DNA of 64,000 nucleotides, taken from the NCBI RefSeq assembly GCF_042850945.1, contig NZ_AP031496.1:2852001-2916000 (forward strand), in the 5' to 3' direction. The number at the start of each line of letters is the position of its first letter. The first letter of the stretch is position 1. Both the position numbers and the translations under genes were made by a program. Shown here piece by piece: positions 16,965 through 25,165 of this stretch. The notes beneath the pieces were generated by a model. That model was not told where the DNA came from, did no database searches, and worked only from the letters and a program-made list of their open reading frames with translations. The DNA is from Halioxenophilus aromaticivorans. GTDB taxonomy: Bacteria > Pseudomonadota > Gammaproteobacteria > Pseudomonadales > Cellvibrionaceae.

Positions 16965-19301
16965 TTACCTCGGTACGCACACTCGTAAGCAAGTATTCCA
17001 ACCCTTAGGCGGTTTTACAAAGCTAACATCACCTTTATGTTTAGTTGCGATACTTTTTATAATATGCAGTCCCAAACCACTACCACGCCCAAGAGTGGCA
17101 AGCTGTTGATCTCCAAGCGTGCTTGACAAATTCGAATAAATTGTCCCTTCAGGATCACTTATAAATGGATTAAAAACTTCCTCCCATAAATCATGGGACA
17201 AACCTACACCAGTATCCAAAACAAGCATTTCAATTTCGTCGTCTTTTTTATTCACAGACAATCGAATATTTCGCTTACTTTTTTTCACAATTAACGCTTT
17301 CACTGCGTTAGAGATTGCATTAATTACAATGGAGTATAGCTCGGCCTCATTTAATTTCGACATTTTTAACACAGGGTTAATATCCGTGACATCCACTTCA
17401 ATACTAAACTCATTGAGCAAATACTCGAAACCACCAATCACTTGATTGACAGCATTTTTGACCAAAACCTTTTTATTTTTAAAGTTTTGAGAGTCAGAAA
17501 AAACATCAAAAAGTTTAATTATTTTTGAATACTGGGAAGTTGTAGATCTGGCTTCATTGGCCATTTCCAGCAATTGATTTGAAACGGATTGCTCTGATGT
17601 CTGATTGGCTATAGCTTCCAATTTTGCGGCATGCGTCAGCAAGTTAGACATAATCCCTTTAAACTCATGAGAAAAAACAAACATCAGTGGGGCAGTTGAA
17701 GCTACAGAGCGAAGTGTATCGAGTTCCGCATCATACGCATTAAACTGACTTTCCAACAATTCCGTCGCCGCAGACACTTCCAACTGAGATGATTGAGCTG
17801 TCGGATTTTCTGGTTTCTTTGAAGAATCGTTAGGTGTCTGAAACTTTTTGTCAGGTTCTCGCCGTAAATGTTCTACAGAGGCAGATTTTTTTATAACGTT
17901 AAGAGCATCAGTAACAAGCTCTTTTGCCGTTGACGAGTTTGAGCCTGTAGTTTTTTTGAAAGCGTTTACGCTAGCAGTAGCTGCGCGATCAATTTCTGAT
18001 CGAATAAATGCTTCATAGTGCAACGTACTCCAATCTAAGCTCAAACGAATGCATTGCTTAAGCGCCTCAAACGCAGAAGTTTCGACAATACCTTCCCTGT
18101 CCATTTTAGGAGTAAAGTATTTCGTAGCCTCACCGGAAATCAGCACCTCGCCCGCTAAGCTTTCGGGACCGGGGTGATTTAGCATGGAGCGGTTAAAATC
18201 CTTAACACCAATAGTTTGACTAATTTCTGATAGCACTTTTGATGGGCTACCTCGTCGACGTGCAATATCTTTAGAAATTCCTAGCCAGTCATCTCCTGCC
18301 TGATTATCGCCATAGGGGTAAACTCTAAAATTGTTCAAGTACAGTCGAATACCGCTTCGATCACGCCGGATAGCCTCGCGATTTACTTGGGTCAATAAGC
18401 TAGGATTACGCCGGTTTTCTACCTCGCTATATCGACTAGAACCAGGGATAATGTAGACTTCGAATGAAATGCCCTCAAGCTCAGGCTCAATGTCTAATTT
18501 ATATTTTTCGGGTGATTCTTTGCCTTTACAATCCAGCGTAAGGCTCAAAGTGCCTCCCTTTAATACCTTCCCTTTCAGTTTACCCCAACCCGCGTTAAGC
18601 ATCTTATGGCCAATTTCGATTTCAGTGTCTTCAAATTCGTCGGTGAGAACAGACACTTTAAAACCCGGGTCTTCGTGATACCCTTTCCGCCGAACCGCAG
18701 AAGCAACCGATATTAATGCGACCGATTTCTGAAGCATCTTGTAATCTCGCTCGGTCCAATAATCCCTGACATCGATTAACTTTAAAGTTATACCGCACTT
18801 TCCCGTGTGAGACATGCTCGATTCGTATTCACAAGGGATAGTTGTCACATCCTCCCCTGGTTGAAAATGATCCCAAACAAACGTGACATTCGTAGTTTGA
18901 TATTGCTTCCCCACTTTAGCAGTGCTCTCTATGACTAATTTTTCTGCTAGTCTTTGACATGCAAATCGCCCAATTCCTTTATTTCCTGTTGTTGGGCGTC
19001 CATACATCGCACTAAATGGGTGATGAATCTTATTCGAGGTCGCAATAGTCATCCAGTTGCACTTGATTTGATCGAAAGTCATCCCAGAACCGTTATCTCG
19101 GATAGTGATAGCGCTCGCCAAACCCTCGTTTTTTCGCTCCTTAGTCACATTTGACAATGTAATATCAACTTCACTGCTGTCTGCGTCGTAGGCGTTTTTA
19201 ATAAGTTCGGCTAGAGCGATATAGTGATTGGTAACTAGTCTTTCGCCTAGCTCTCCAATTAGCTGGGCATCAACCGCAAATTTGACTTCGCCTGTTTCCA
19301 T
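16965..19301 (-). CDS. Dual GHKL ATPase: Hsp90/MORC-like N-terminus plus histidine kinase C-terminus
   Basis: A 778-residue cytoplasmic protein with two ATP-binding modules. The N-terminal one has the GHKL boxes of Hsp90/MutL/MORC proteins: ELIKNAYDAD (32-41), DNGSG (69-73) and GNKGIGR (106-112), followed by SGIRLYLNNFRVYPYG. The C-terminal one is a histidine kinase core: His545 in FSHEFKG, an N box near 661-665 (NAISNAV), DTGVG (696-700) and GRGSGLG (738-744). No transmembrane segment is seen, so it would sense something inside the cell. It heads a four-gene operon and is coupled to the receiver-like gene (TAATG). The N-terminal module could clamp DNA or protein and control the kinase; that is inference. 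Confidence 0.8.
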   Translation of the reverse strand: METGEVKFAVDAQLIGELGERLVTNHYIALAELIKNAYDADSSEVDITLSNVTKERKNEGLASAITIRDNGSGMTFDQIKCNWMTIATSNKIHHPFSAMYGRPTTGNKGIGRFACQRLAEKLVIESTAKVGKQYQTTNVTFVWDHFQPGEDVTTIPCEYESSMSHTGKCGITLKLIDVRDYWTERDYKMLQKSVALISVASAVRRKGYHEDPGFKVSVLTDEFEDTEIEIGHKMLNAGWGKLKGKVLKGGTLSLTLDCKGKESPEKYKLDIEPELEGISFEVYIIPGSSRYSEVENRRNPSLLTQVNREAIRRDRSGIRLYLNNFRVYPYGDNQAGDDWLGISKDIARRRGSPSKVLSEISQTIGVKDFNRSMLNHPGPESLAGEVLISGEATKYFTPKMDREGIVETSAFEALKQCIRLSLDWSTLHYEAFIRSEIDRAATASVNAFKKTTGSNSSTAKELVTDALNVIKKSASVEHLRREPDKKFQTPNDSSKKPENPTAQSSQLEVSAATELLESQFNAYDAELDTLRSVASTAPLMFVFSHEFKGIMSNLLTHAAKLEAIANQTSEQSVSNQLLEMANEARSTTSQYSKIIKLFDVFSDSQNFKNKKVLVKNAVNQVIGGFEYLLNEFSIEVDVTDINPVLKMSKLNEAELYSIVINAISNAVKALIVKKSKRNIRLSVNKKDDEIEMLVLDTGVGLSHDLWEEVFNPFISDPEGTIYSNLSSTLGDQQLATLGRGSGLGLHIIKSIATKHKGDVSFVKPPKGWNTCLRVCVPR

Positions 19302-19475
19302 AATGAGCTGCTCGTATAAGGTCTAATCGTATTATTGTTGTTGTAGCGCTTAAACTTATACCATGAACGCTACTCCACTGTTATCGGCCAAATTGCCCCA
19401 CATTGTACTGCGCAAACAAGTTCTGAGAACCAAATTCGTTCGACATAAAATCAAATATATGTTTTGAATTAAAAG

Positions 19476-20522
19476 TCATTCCCCATCTCCGAGGGATGCC
19501 TGCAACTGTACCAGGCGCCCCTGAAGTACAGCTTTTTCTTCAGAAATTTCTTTATTCTCAGCTTCAAGACGATCTGCATATTCACGAATTTCTTGAAGAT
19601 CCGTCTCGACACCCTTGAACGTGGCGCTTTTGATCGCTAGCCGCTCTTTCAGGCTCTGAACTTCAGTCCTAAACTGGCTGATATTTTGGTCAAATTCGAT
19701 AATCTCTTTGTTCTTGTTGTCACATTCTGCTTCTAGTTCTTTGATCCGCGTTCCGCAGCACTCCAGCTTGAGTCGTAGCTCTTGGTTTTCATATGCAATT
19801 TTCTCGGCCTGACCTTGAGCGTTATCATACCGCGATCGATAATTTTCCTTTTCTGTCTGAGAGCGCGTCAATTGCATAGTCAGGCTTTCTACCTGAGACT
19901 GTAACTGCCTTAGCTGAGACTGAAATTGGTCTCTTTCAAGCTGGCGGTCCTCTGCCGTTCTCTGCTGATAATGCTCAAAATGATCGCGCACCGCTCTGTT
20001 TTCATCCTTTAATTCAGAAACCGTTTCCTTATGCTCCTGCATGCGGGCTTGTAGAGCATCACGTTCGGACTCGGTCACCGCGAAGCGGGATTCCAAACGG
20101 TTAAGCTCACCATTTAATTTACGAGAATTAGTTTCAAGATCAGTTATTTGCTGCTTTAAGGTTCGTTCTCGACCCAAGGCTTCAGACAGCTCTTTTTGGG
20201 TGTCAGCAAGTGTGCGCTCAAGCGTCTGGACTCGGGACTGATAGTCCTGCTTCGCCTGCTCAACCGCTTCTTCTGATGCTTGCTGGACGCGGTCGCGCAA
20301 GGATTTTACGGCACTGATAAGATCCGAAGGCAAGCCACTATCAGACTCCTCGATGTTCAACTCAGCATTGTTTCGCCACTGTTTTAATAAAGGCGCGATG
20401 GTGCTTTTGCTACCCGTTCCGAGCTGCTCCCGAACGCGATCAATAGTGGGCTCGCTGCCTCGCGCTTTAACCGCTTCAGCAGCTCGACTGATATCATAGT
20501 AAGTCACACCGGGTCGGGCCAT
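19476..20522 (-). CDS. tnpT: KfrA-like coiled-coil DNA-binding protein, TnpT type
   Basis: A 348-residue protein. Residues 1-55 (TYYDISRAAEAVKARGSEPT, then TIDRVREQLGTGSKSTI) match the KfrA N-terminal DNA-binding domain, and about 60-345 is one long, charged coiled coil. In Tn4651-type transposons, TnpT is such a protein, is divergent from the tyrosine recombinase tnpS, and assists recombination at the site between them. The same arrangement is present here, with tnpS starting at 20748. It would bind near the core site and help resolve cointegrates. A plasmid-type KfrA is the alternative, but the divergent recombinase and core repeat favour TnpT. Confidence 0.78.
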   Translation of the reverse strand: MARPGVTYYDISRAAEAVKARGSEPTIDRVREQLGTGSKSTIAPLLKQWRNNAELNIEESDSGLPSDLISAVKSLRDRVQQASEEAVEQAKQDYQSRVQTLERTLADTQKELSEALGRERTLKQQITDLETNSRKLNGELNRLESRFAVTESERDALQARMQEHKETVSELKDENRAVRDHFEHYQQRTAEDRQLERDQFQSQLRQLQSQVESLTMQLTRSQTEKENYRSRYDNAQGQAEKIAYENQELRLKLECCGTRIKELEAECDNKNKEIIEFDQNISQFRTEVQSLKERLAIKSATFKGVETDLQEIREYADRLEAENKEISEEKAVLQGRLVQLQASLGDGE

Positions 20523-20553
20523 TAGTTTTACCTGTAAGGGAATTTAGTACCGT

Positions 20554-20570
20554 ATTACGTATTCCGTAAT
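20554..20570. promoter_or_regulatory. Inverted repeat beside tnpT, possible TnpT site
   Basis: ATTACG (20554-20559) and CGTAAT (20565-20570) form a perfect inverted repeat with a 5-base spacer, 32 bases upstream of tnpT. A nearby AT-rich tract repeats ATAAC. Auxiliary binding by TnpT or autoregulation is inferred from position. Confidence 0.4.
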
Positions 20571-20615
20571 ATAACATAATATAACGATAATGAAAGTATG
20601 CTTGAGATTTATTTT

Positions 20616-20649
20616 CTAACCACCGACAATCACCCTTATCGTCGGTTAG
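20616..20649. other. Core recombination site of the TnpS/TnpT resolution system
   Basis: A 34-bp imperfect palindrome between divergent tnpT and tnpS. The inner arms ACCGACAAT and ATCGTCGGT agree at 8 of 9 positions around a 7-base centre, and the ends read CTAAC and GTTAG. The size and layout match the core site of a Tn4651-type resolution region, where the tyrosine recombinase binds the two arms and cuts at the centre. Assignment is by structure and position, not by known sequence. Confidence 0.6.
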
Positions 20650-20747
20650 CATGAATCCGGCTGTTTTTTAAATTCGGCACTGCAGTACACACCCCAAAAC
20701 CCGGCTATTCCTGCCCTGGCGTGAATAAATATGGTGATTGAGATCCA

Positions 20748-21728
20748 ATGAAAGAAACAACAATACACAGTACTACTGGGCTGCCCGTTCCGAATGAGTC
20801 AGATATCATTCGGAAATACATCACGGCTGCAACCTCTGACAACACACGTAAAACCTATCGTTCTGCCATCAAACAATTTGAAAAATGGGGCGGTCGATTA
20901 CCGAGTGATCCACAAACACTGATCCAATATTTACTCGCTAGAGCGCAAGCATCCAGTATTCGAACCCTGGACTTACACCTCACAGCAATCGGACAATGGC
21001 ATCGCTATCAGGGGATGGAAAATCCGGTGGATGCGCCCCTCGTGCGTAAAGCAATGGAAGGGATACGCCGTACTCATGGGCAACCGAAGCGTAAAGCCAA
21101 GGCCTTACGTCTGGAGCATATCGGGCAAATGGTTGGTCACTTGCAGCAGCAGCCAAACTCCAACAAACGAGCAAGGGATCTGGCGCTGGTTTTAAGTGGA
21201 TTTTTTGGCGCTTTCCGCCGTAGCGAGTTAGTGGCTATTGATATAGATGATCTATTGTGGGAGCCCGAGGGTTTAATTGTCAGAATGCCGCATTCTAAAA
21301 CGGATCAGGAATCCGCCGGTCAGATGCGCGCCCTCCCCTACGGCAACAAAGGGGTTTGTCCCGCCACGGCAATCAAGAGCTGGATAACTATAGCAAACAT
21401 CGAATCAGGTCCACTGTTCCGCCCGATCAACCGCTGGGATCAAATAAAGCAGAGGCGTCTGGGTGCAGGAGCGATCAACGATCTTCTTAAAGCGCTTGGG
21501 GCCAACTGTGGTTTTGATTTTGTTCCTGACTTAAGCAGCCACAGCTTGCGTAGAGGGCTTTCAACGTCCGCAGCAAGAGAGCGTGTGGATTTTGAGCTTA
21601 TTAAAAAACAGGGAGGGTGGAAAAGTGACGCCACCGTTTGGGAATATATTGAAGAGGGACAGTTGCTGACCAATAACGCCACACTAGTGTTAATGGAGAA
21701 ACTGGCGTTACACATGCGCAATGCATGA
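20748..21728 (+). CDS. tnpS: Tyrosine recombinase, TnpS-type cointegrate resolvase
   Basis: A 326-residue tyrosine recombinase. The catalytic set is visible: Arg158 (GAFRRSEL), Lys184 (HSKTDQE), His265 and Arg268 (SHSLRRG), Trp291 in the position often His (GGWKSD) and nucleophile Tyr300 (VWEYIEEG). Length and divergent pairing with a KfrA-like gene fit TnpS of Tn4651-family transposons, which resolves cointegrates at the intergenic core site. No tnpA or GGGG-type terminal repeat lies next to this module; the nearest transposase of the right size is at 55077. The gene ends 8 bases from the convergent metal regulator gene. Confidence 0.82.
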   Translation: MKETTIHSTTGLPVPNESDIIRKYITAATSDNTRKTYRSAIKQFEKWGGRLPSDPQTLIQYLLARAQASSIRTLDLHLTAIGQWHRYQGMENPVDAPLVRKAMEGIRRTHGQPKRKAKALRLEHIGQMVGHLQQQPNSNKRARDLALVLSGFFGAFRRSELVAIDIDDLLWEPEGLIVRMPHSKTDQESAGQMRALPYGNKGVCPATAIKSWITIANIESGPLFRPINRWDQIKQRRLGAGAINDLLKALGANCGFDFVPDLSSHSLRRGLSTSAARERVDFELIKKQGGWKSDATVWEYIEEGQLLTNNATLVLMEKLALHMRNA

Positions 21729-21736
21729 ATGTTTGA

Positions 21737-22150
21737 TTACTTCGAACCTTTTTGCTGCACCAGACTTCTGATGATGCCGCAATCCTCCACGATTCGGTTT
21801 TCCGAGCAGTTGTTCCGGAGGTCGTGTAGTTGCCGATGAAGGCTTTGAAGCTCGCGTATCCTTTCTTCGACCTGTTGAATATGCTGATCAACCATCTCAT
21901 TGACCTCGCCACACGTGGAGCCAGGTGCTTGGCTGAGCGTGAGCAAATGTCTCACTTCGGGCAGAGAGAGCTCAAGACTACGACAACGCTTGATGAATAT
22001 TAAGCGCTCTTCTGCTTGATGGTCGTACAGGCGAAAGTTGCCATCACTTCGGGCAGGGGAACTTAATAACCCTTCCCTTTCATAATACCGGATGGTTTGA
22101 ACGGAACATCCACTGCGTTTCGCAAGCTCACCAATTTTCAATAACGTCAC
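21737..22150 (-). CDS. cadR: MerR-family Cd(II)/Pb(II)-type regulator
   Basis: A 137-residue MerR-family activator. The N-terminal helix-turn-helix (KIGELAKRSGCSVQTIRYYE) is typical. The metal-binding cysteines of CadR/PbrR are present: Cys80 (STCGEVN), Cys115 (NNCSENR) and Cys124 (EDCGII). The protein would sit on the divergent promoter at 22154-22184, repress it without metal and activate it by DNA distortion when Cd(II), Pb(II) or a related ion binds. A similar promoter before the cytochrome/FTR1 gene suggests a second target. The exact ion preference cannot be read from the sequence. Confidence 0.85.
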   Translation of the reverse strand: MTLLKIGELAKRSGCSVQTIRYYEREGLLSSPARSDGNFRLYDHQAEERLIFIKRCRSLELSLPEVRHLLTLSQAPGSTCGEVNEMVDQHIQQVEERIRELQSLHRQLHDLRNNCSENRIVEDCGIIRSLVQQKGSK

Positions 22151-22153
22151 CCC

Positions 22154-22184
22154 TTGACTCTATAGTTACTATAGAGTGTAAGCT
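22154..22184 (+). promoter_or_regulatory. CadR/PbrR-type operator-promoter
   Basis: TTGACT (-35, 22154-22159) and TAAGCT (-10, 22179-22184) are separated by 19 bp, the overlong spacer of MerR-regulated promoters. The spacer region holds a palindrome with perfect 10-base arms ACTCTATAGT (22157-22166) and ACTATAGAGT (22168-22177) around one base. Confidence 0.85.
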
Positions 22185-22213
22185 TGGCTTCATTGTTATT
22201 TCAAGGTCTATTT

Positions 22214-23125
22214 ATGACATCTGACGCCTCACAATGCTGCGGTTGCCAAAGTGACGAAGCTGGCTCACCGCCTTCAGGATCAAACCTGCAATCGGATAGC
22301 CCTTTGGCTGCGCTAAACAATGTGAGTGTGTTTGACGTACCTAAGATGGACTGTCCTTCTGAGGAGAACCTCATACGGACAGCATTTGCGAGCTTTGGGG
22401 AAACGGTCGCCTTCGAATTCGATACCCCTAATCGGAAAGTGCATGTCTATCACGCTGATTCACCTGAAAAGGTCGAAATGGCCATGGAATCCGTTGGGCT
22501 CGGCGCCCGTCGCATATCGCATGAGCAGGTGGATGCCGCAAGCGCGAAGAAGATACAAGAAGACGCCAGGATTAAGGATGCGCGCGAAGCCTGGGTATTG
22601 AAGTGGCTGCTCGGGATTAACGCCGTGATGTTTTTCTTTGAGCTTGCCGTGGGCATCGTGGCGCAATCTGCGGGGCTGATTGCGGATTCTCTGGATATGT
22701 TTGCGGATGCTGCGGTCTATACGGTGGCACTCTATGCTGTGGGCAAAGCCGCTCACGCCAAGCTTAAAGCTGCGCATTTATCCGGCTGGCTCGAAGCGGC
22801 TCTTTCTGTGGGTCTTTTGATAGAAGTCGCCAGACGTACCTTTATGGGAAGTGAACCGGTCTCGATGCTGATGATAGGGATTGGCAGCCTGGCATTAGTC
22901 GCAAATGTCGCGTGTCTCCTGTTAATTTACCAAGTACGAAATAATGGCACACACATGAAGGCCAGCATGATTTTTTCAGCCAATGACGTGCTTGCCAACG
23001 TAGGAGTTATCGTTGCGGGTGGCTTGGTCGCGCTGACGGGGTCGCAAATTCCTGACCTGGTCATTGGTGTCATTATTGGACTGGTAGTGTTGAACGGTGC
23101 TCGACGCATTCTTATGTTACGATAG
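22214..23125 (+). CDS. CDF-type cation transporter with N-terminal HMA-like domain
   Basis: A 303-residue inner-membrane protein. The N-terminus is Cys-rich (QCCGC). An HMA-like fold follows with MDCPSEE in place of the usual CxxC, then about five transmembrane segments. The cation-diffusion signature LIADSLDMFADAAVY carries the paired Asp residues that bind metal. It would export a divalent ion such as Cd, Zn or Co with proton antiport. The ATG at 22214 is preferred to the TTG at 22184 because AAGG lies 7 bases upstream and the TTG overlaps the -10 element. It is the first gene under the CadR-type promoter. Confidence 0.75.
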   Translation: MTSDASQCCGCQSDEAGSPPSGSNLQSDSPLAALNNVSVFDVPKMDCPSEENLIRTAFASFGETVAFEFDTPNRKVHVYHADSPEKVEMAMESVGLGARRISHEQVDAASAKKIQEDARIKDAREAWVLKWLLGINAVMFFFELAVGIVAQSAGLIADSLDMFADAAVYTVALYAVGKAAHAKLKAAHLSGWLEAALSVGLLIEVARRTFMGSEPVSMLMIGIGSLALVANVACLLLIYQVRNNGTHMKASMIFSANDVLANVGVIVAGGLVALTGSQIPDLVIGVIIGLVVLNGARRILMLR

Positions 23126-23167
23126 CGCGCGATCACCATTGCCCTAAAATTAGATAAACAGAATTGA

Positions 23168-23533
23168 ATGCTGAAACGTGCCCTGACTTTTTTTGTGCTC
23201 ACGTTGGTTGTTATGCAATCAGTGGTCGCCATGGGTGATGCACACCAATTGCATCAGTCAGGCGCTGAACATCGTGTGTTTGATGAAGCTCATCTACATA
23301 ACGATGGGGACGTCGCCGACGCCCAGCATGATCAAGTACTCCATTCAGATGCATCTACAGTGGAAAAATGGGATTGTCATCACTGTTGTCATTGTCATGG
23401 TCATCTATGCCCTGCCGTGCTGATTTCAGTCGAGCGTATTCAGCTGCTCAAGCACTGCTCTCCAGTGCCCGACTACGCTGAAAATACATTTCCGGAAACC
23501 CACGAAACCTTCCTGCGCCCTCCTAAAGCCTAA
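23168..23533 (+). CDS. Small His/Cys-rich periplasmic protein (CzcI-like)
   Basis: A 121-residue protein with an N-terminal signal peptide (LTFFVLTLVVMQSVVAMG). The mature part is rich in His and Asp and has the cluster CHHCCHCHGHLC, a likely metal-binding site. It ends in FLRPPKA. Proteins of this kind sit before czcCBA operons and are named CzcI; they are thought to modulate efflux in the periplasm. The match here rests on position, signal peptide and composition, not on a firm domain. Confidence 0.6.
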   Translation: MLKRALTFFVLTLVVMQSVVAMGDAHQLHQSGAEHRVFDEAHLHNDGDVADAQHDQVLHSDASTVEKWDCHHCCHCHGHLCPAVLISVERIQLLKHCSPVPDYAENTFPETHETFLRPPKA

Positions 23534-23599
23534 GTCCCTTTAAGTAATAAGAAGTAACGCCCGCAATCGCGGAAACACGACTTAATTCAGGACTTTTCC

Positions 23600-24871
23600 A
23601 TGAGATATACCCTATTTTTCAGGTGCAAACGCACCTGGGTGTGGCTTGCGTTTTTACTCTGCAGTACCGCAATGACTGCCTTTGCAGAAAATGTTGAGCC
23701 AACACTCACCTTAAAAGAAGCGCTGGCGTCGACGCTTGCGCAGAACCCTCAACTGCACCAATACAGCTTCACGGCAGAAGCATTGAATGCTCAAAAACAA
23801 AGCAGTGCCTTGCGGCCAGCGTTAGCACTGGAGCTAGAGGTCGATAACTTTGCCGGTTCAGGCAGTAATGAAGACTTTGAGTCTGCCGAAACGACACTTG
23901 CACTATCTTCAGTGATTGAGCTTGGAGGAAAGCGTCAGGCCCGCATGAGCTATTCAGATGCCCGTATCAGCCAAGTCGAGTGGGCGCAACAAGCGGCGAC
24001 TCTGGATACGCTAGGTAGGCTTACCGAAGTGTATATCGAAGGATTGGCGACGCAGGCTAACCTTCGGCTGGCGGAAGAATCGTTGGCCCTGTCCCAATCG
24101 ATCCTCAAGACCGTACAAACACGCTCCGCTCGCGGGGCCACAGCTGAGGCGGAGGTGATGCGAGCGCAAGCTGCTCTCACACGTGCCGAAATACGTCTGG
24201 CGTCTCTGCGAGAGCAGTTTGAACGTCAGAAGGTCTTCCTCGCCCGGTTTTGGGGTGAAACAACACCTCGCTTTAATGCATTAACGGGCAGTCTGTTTGA
24301 CTTCGGCCCCACCCAAAATTTTGATCAACTATACGCGCGTGTTCAAACATCGCCAGCCCTTCAAGTGCTCGCCAGTGAAGCCCGCATTAGAGATGCGGAA
24401 GTCACACTGGCCCGTGCCAGTGGCCGCAGCGACTTAAGCTGGCGCGCAGGTATTAAACGTTTTGAAGAAACCGGCGATTCCGCATTCACAGCCGGTATCT
24501 CCATCCCACTGTTTTCCGGCAGACGCAACAGCGGAGACGTTAAAGCGGCATTGGCGAATCGCAATGTGGTGGATTACGCCCAACAGGATCAGCTCTTGGT
24601 GTTACACGCACGACTTTTTGAAGCGTGGTCCCTCAGAAAACAAAGTATCGCGGCGGCAAACAAAATCCAAAATGTCGCCATCCCCGCGCTGGAAAAGGCA
24701 CTCAAGCTCACCAATGAAGGTTTTGACAACGGGCGTTATCGCTACCTTGATCTCATTGCCGCACAGGAAGAATTGCTCGCCAGCAAACAAGCACTCATTG
24801 ATGCAGCCACGACAGCGCTGATCAGTCAGGCCTTAATCGAACAGCTCACTGGCGAAGCACTTAACCCATAA
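23600..24871 (+). CDS. czcC: Outer-membrane efflux channel, CzcC (TolC family)
   Basis: A 423-residue TolC-family outer-membrane factor. The signal peptide (AFLLCSTAMTAFAEN) is followed by two long helical repeats typical of the family (KEALASTLAQNPQLHQY, then LASEARIRDAEVTLARASGR). It forms the outer-membrane exit of a tripartite efflux pump together with CzcB and CzcA downstream. Gene order czcC-czcB-czcA on one strand is the classical Czc order. The gene is complete. Confidence 0.85.
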   Translation: MRYTLFFRCKRTWVWLAFLLCSTAMTAFAENVEPTLTLKEALASTLAQNPQLHQYSFTAEALNAQKQSSALRPALALELEVDNFAGSGSNEDFESAETTLALSSVIELGGKRQARMSYSDARISQVEWAQQAATLDTLGRLTEVYIEGLATQANLRLAEESLALSQSILKTVQTRSARGATAEAEVMRAQAALTRAEIRLASLREQFERQKVFLARFWGETTPRFNALTGSLFDFGPTQNFDQLYARVQTSPALQVLASEARIRDAEVTLARASGRSDLSWRAGIKRFEETGDSAFTAGISIPLFSGRRNSGDVKAALANRNVVDYAQQDQLLVLHARLFEAWSLRKQSIAAANKIQNVAIPALEKALKLTNEGFDNGRYRYLDLIAAQEELLASKQALIDAATTALISQALIEQLTGEALNP

Positions 24872-24916
24872 ATGTACATTTTTTCAGGTTTGATCGGTAT
24901 CAGGCCTCAGGAAACC

Positions 24917-25165
24917 ATGATTATGAAAACTGTATTTACCACGTTTGTTTTTACCTTTAATTCCGCAGTGTTGGCAGCGGACGATCATCAACATGATGGC
25001 CACACACATGAAAGTAAAGAGAAACATAAAGCGCATCACAAGAAAAATGATCACGCCCAACATAACGATCATGTCGATCACAAGGAAATGGATTCAGAGC
25101 ATCATGAAGACCATGATCACGCGAATAAAACATCCGACGAAAATGCACGGGGAGACAAACAATGA
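24917..25165 (+). CDS. Small His-rich periplasmic protein
   Basis: An 82-residue protein with a signal peptide (MKTVFTTFVFTFNSAVLA) and a mature part that is nearly all His, Asp, Glu, Lys. The start at 24917 is set by AGGA five bases upstream. The mature N-terminus ADDHQHDGH resembles the start of mature CzcB (ADDHGHDHEH) encoded just downstream, so it may be a detached copy of the adaptor's metal-gathering leader. Its stop overlaps the czcB start (ATGA). It probably buffers metal ions in the periplasm. Confidence 0.6.
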   Translation: MIMKTVFTTFVFTFNSAVLAADDHQHDGHTHESKEKHKAHHKKNDHAQHNDHVDHKEMDSEHHEDHDHANKTSDENARGDKQ

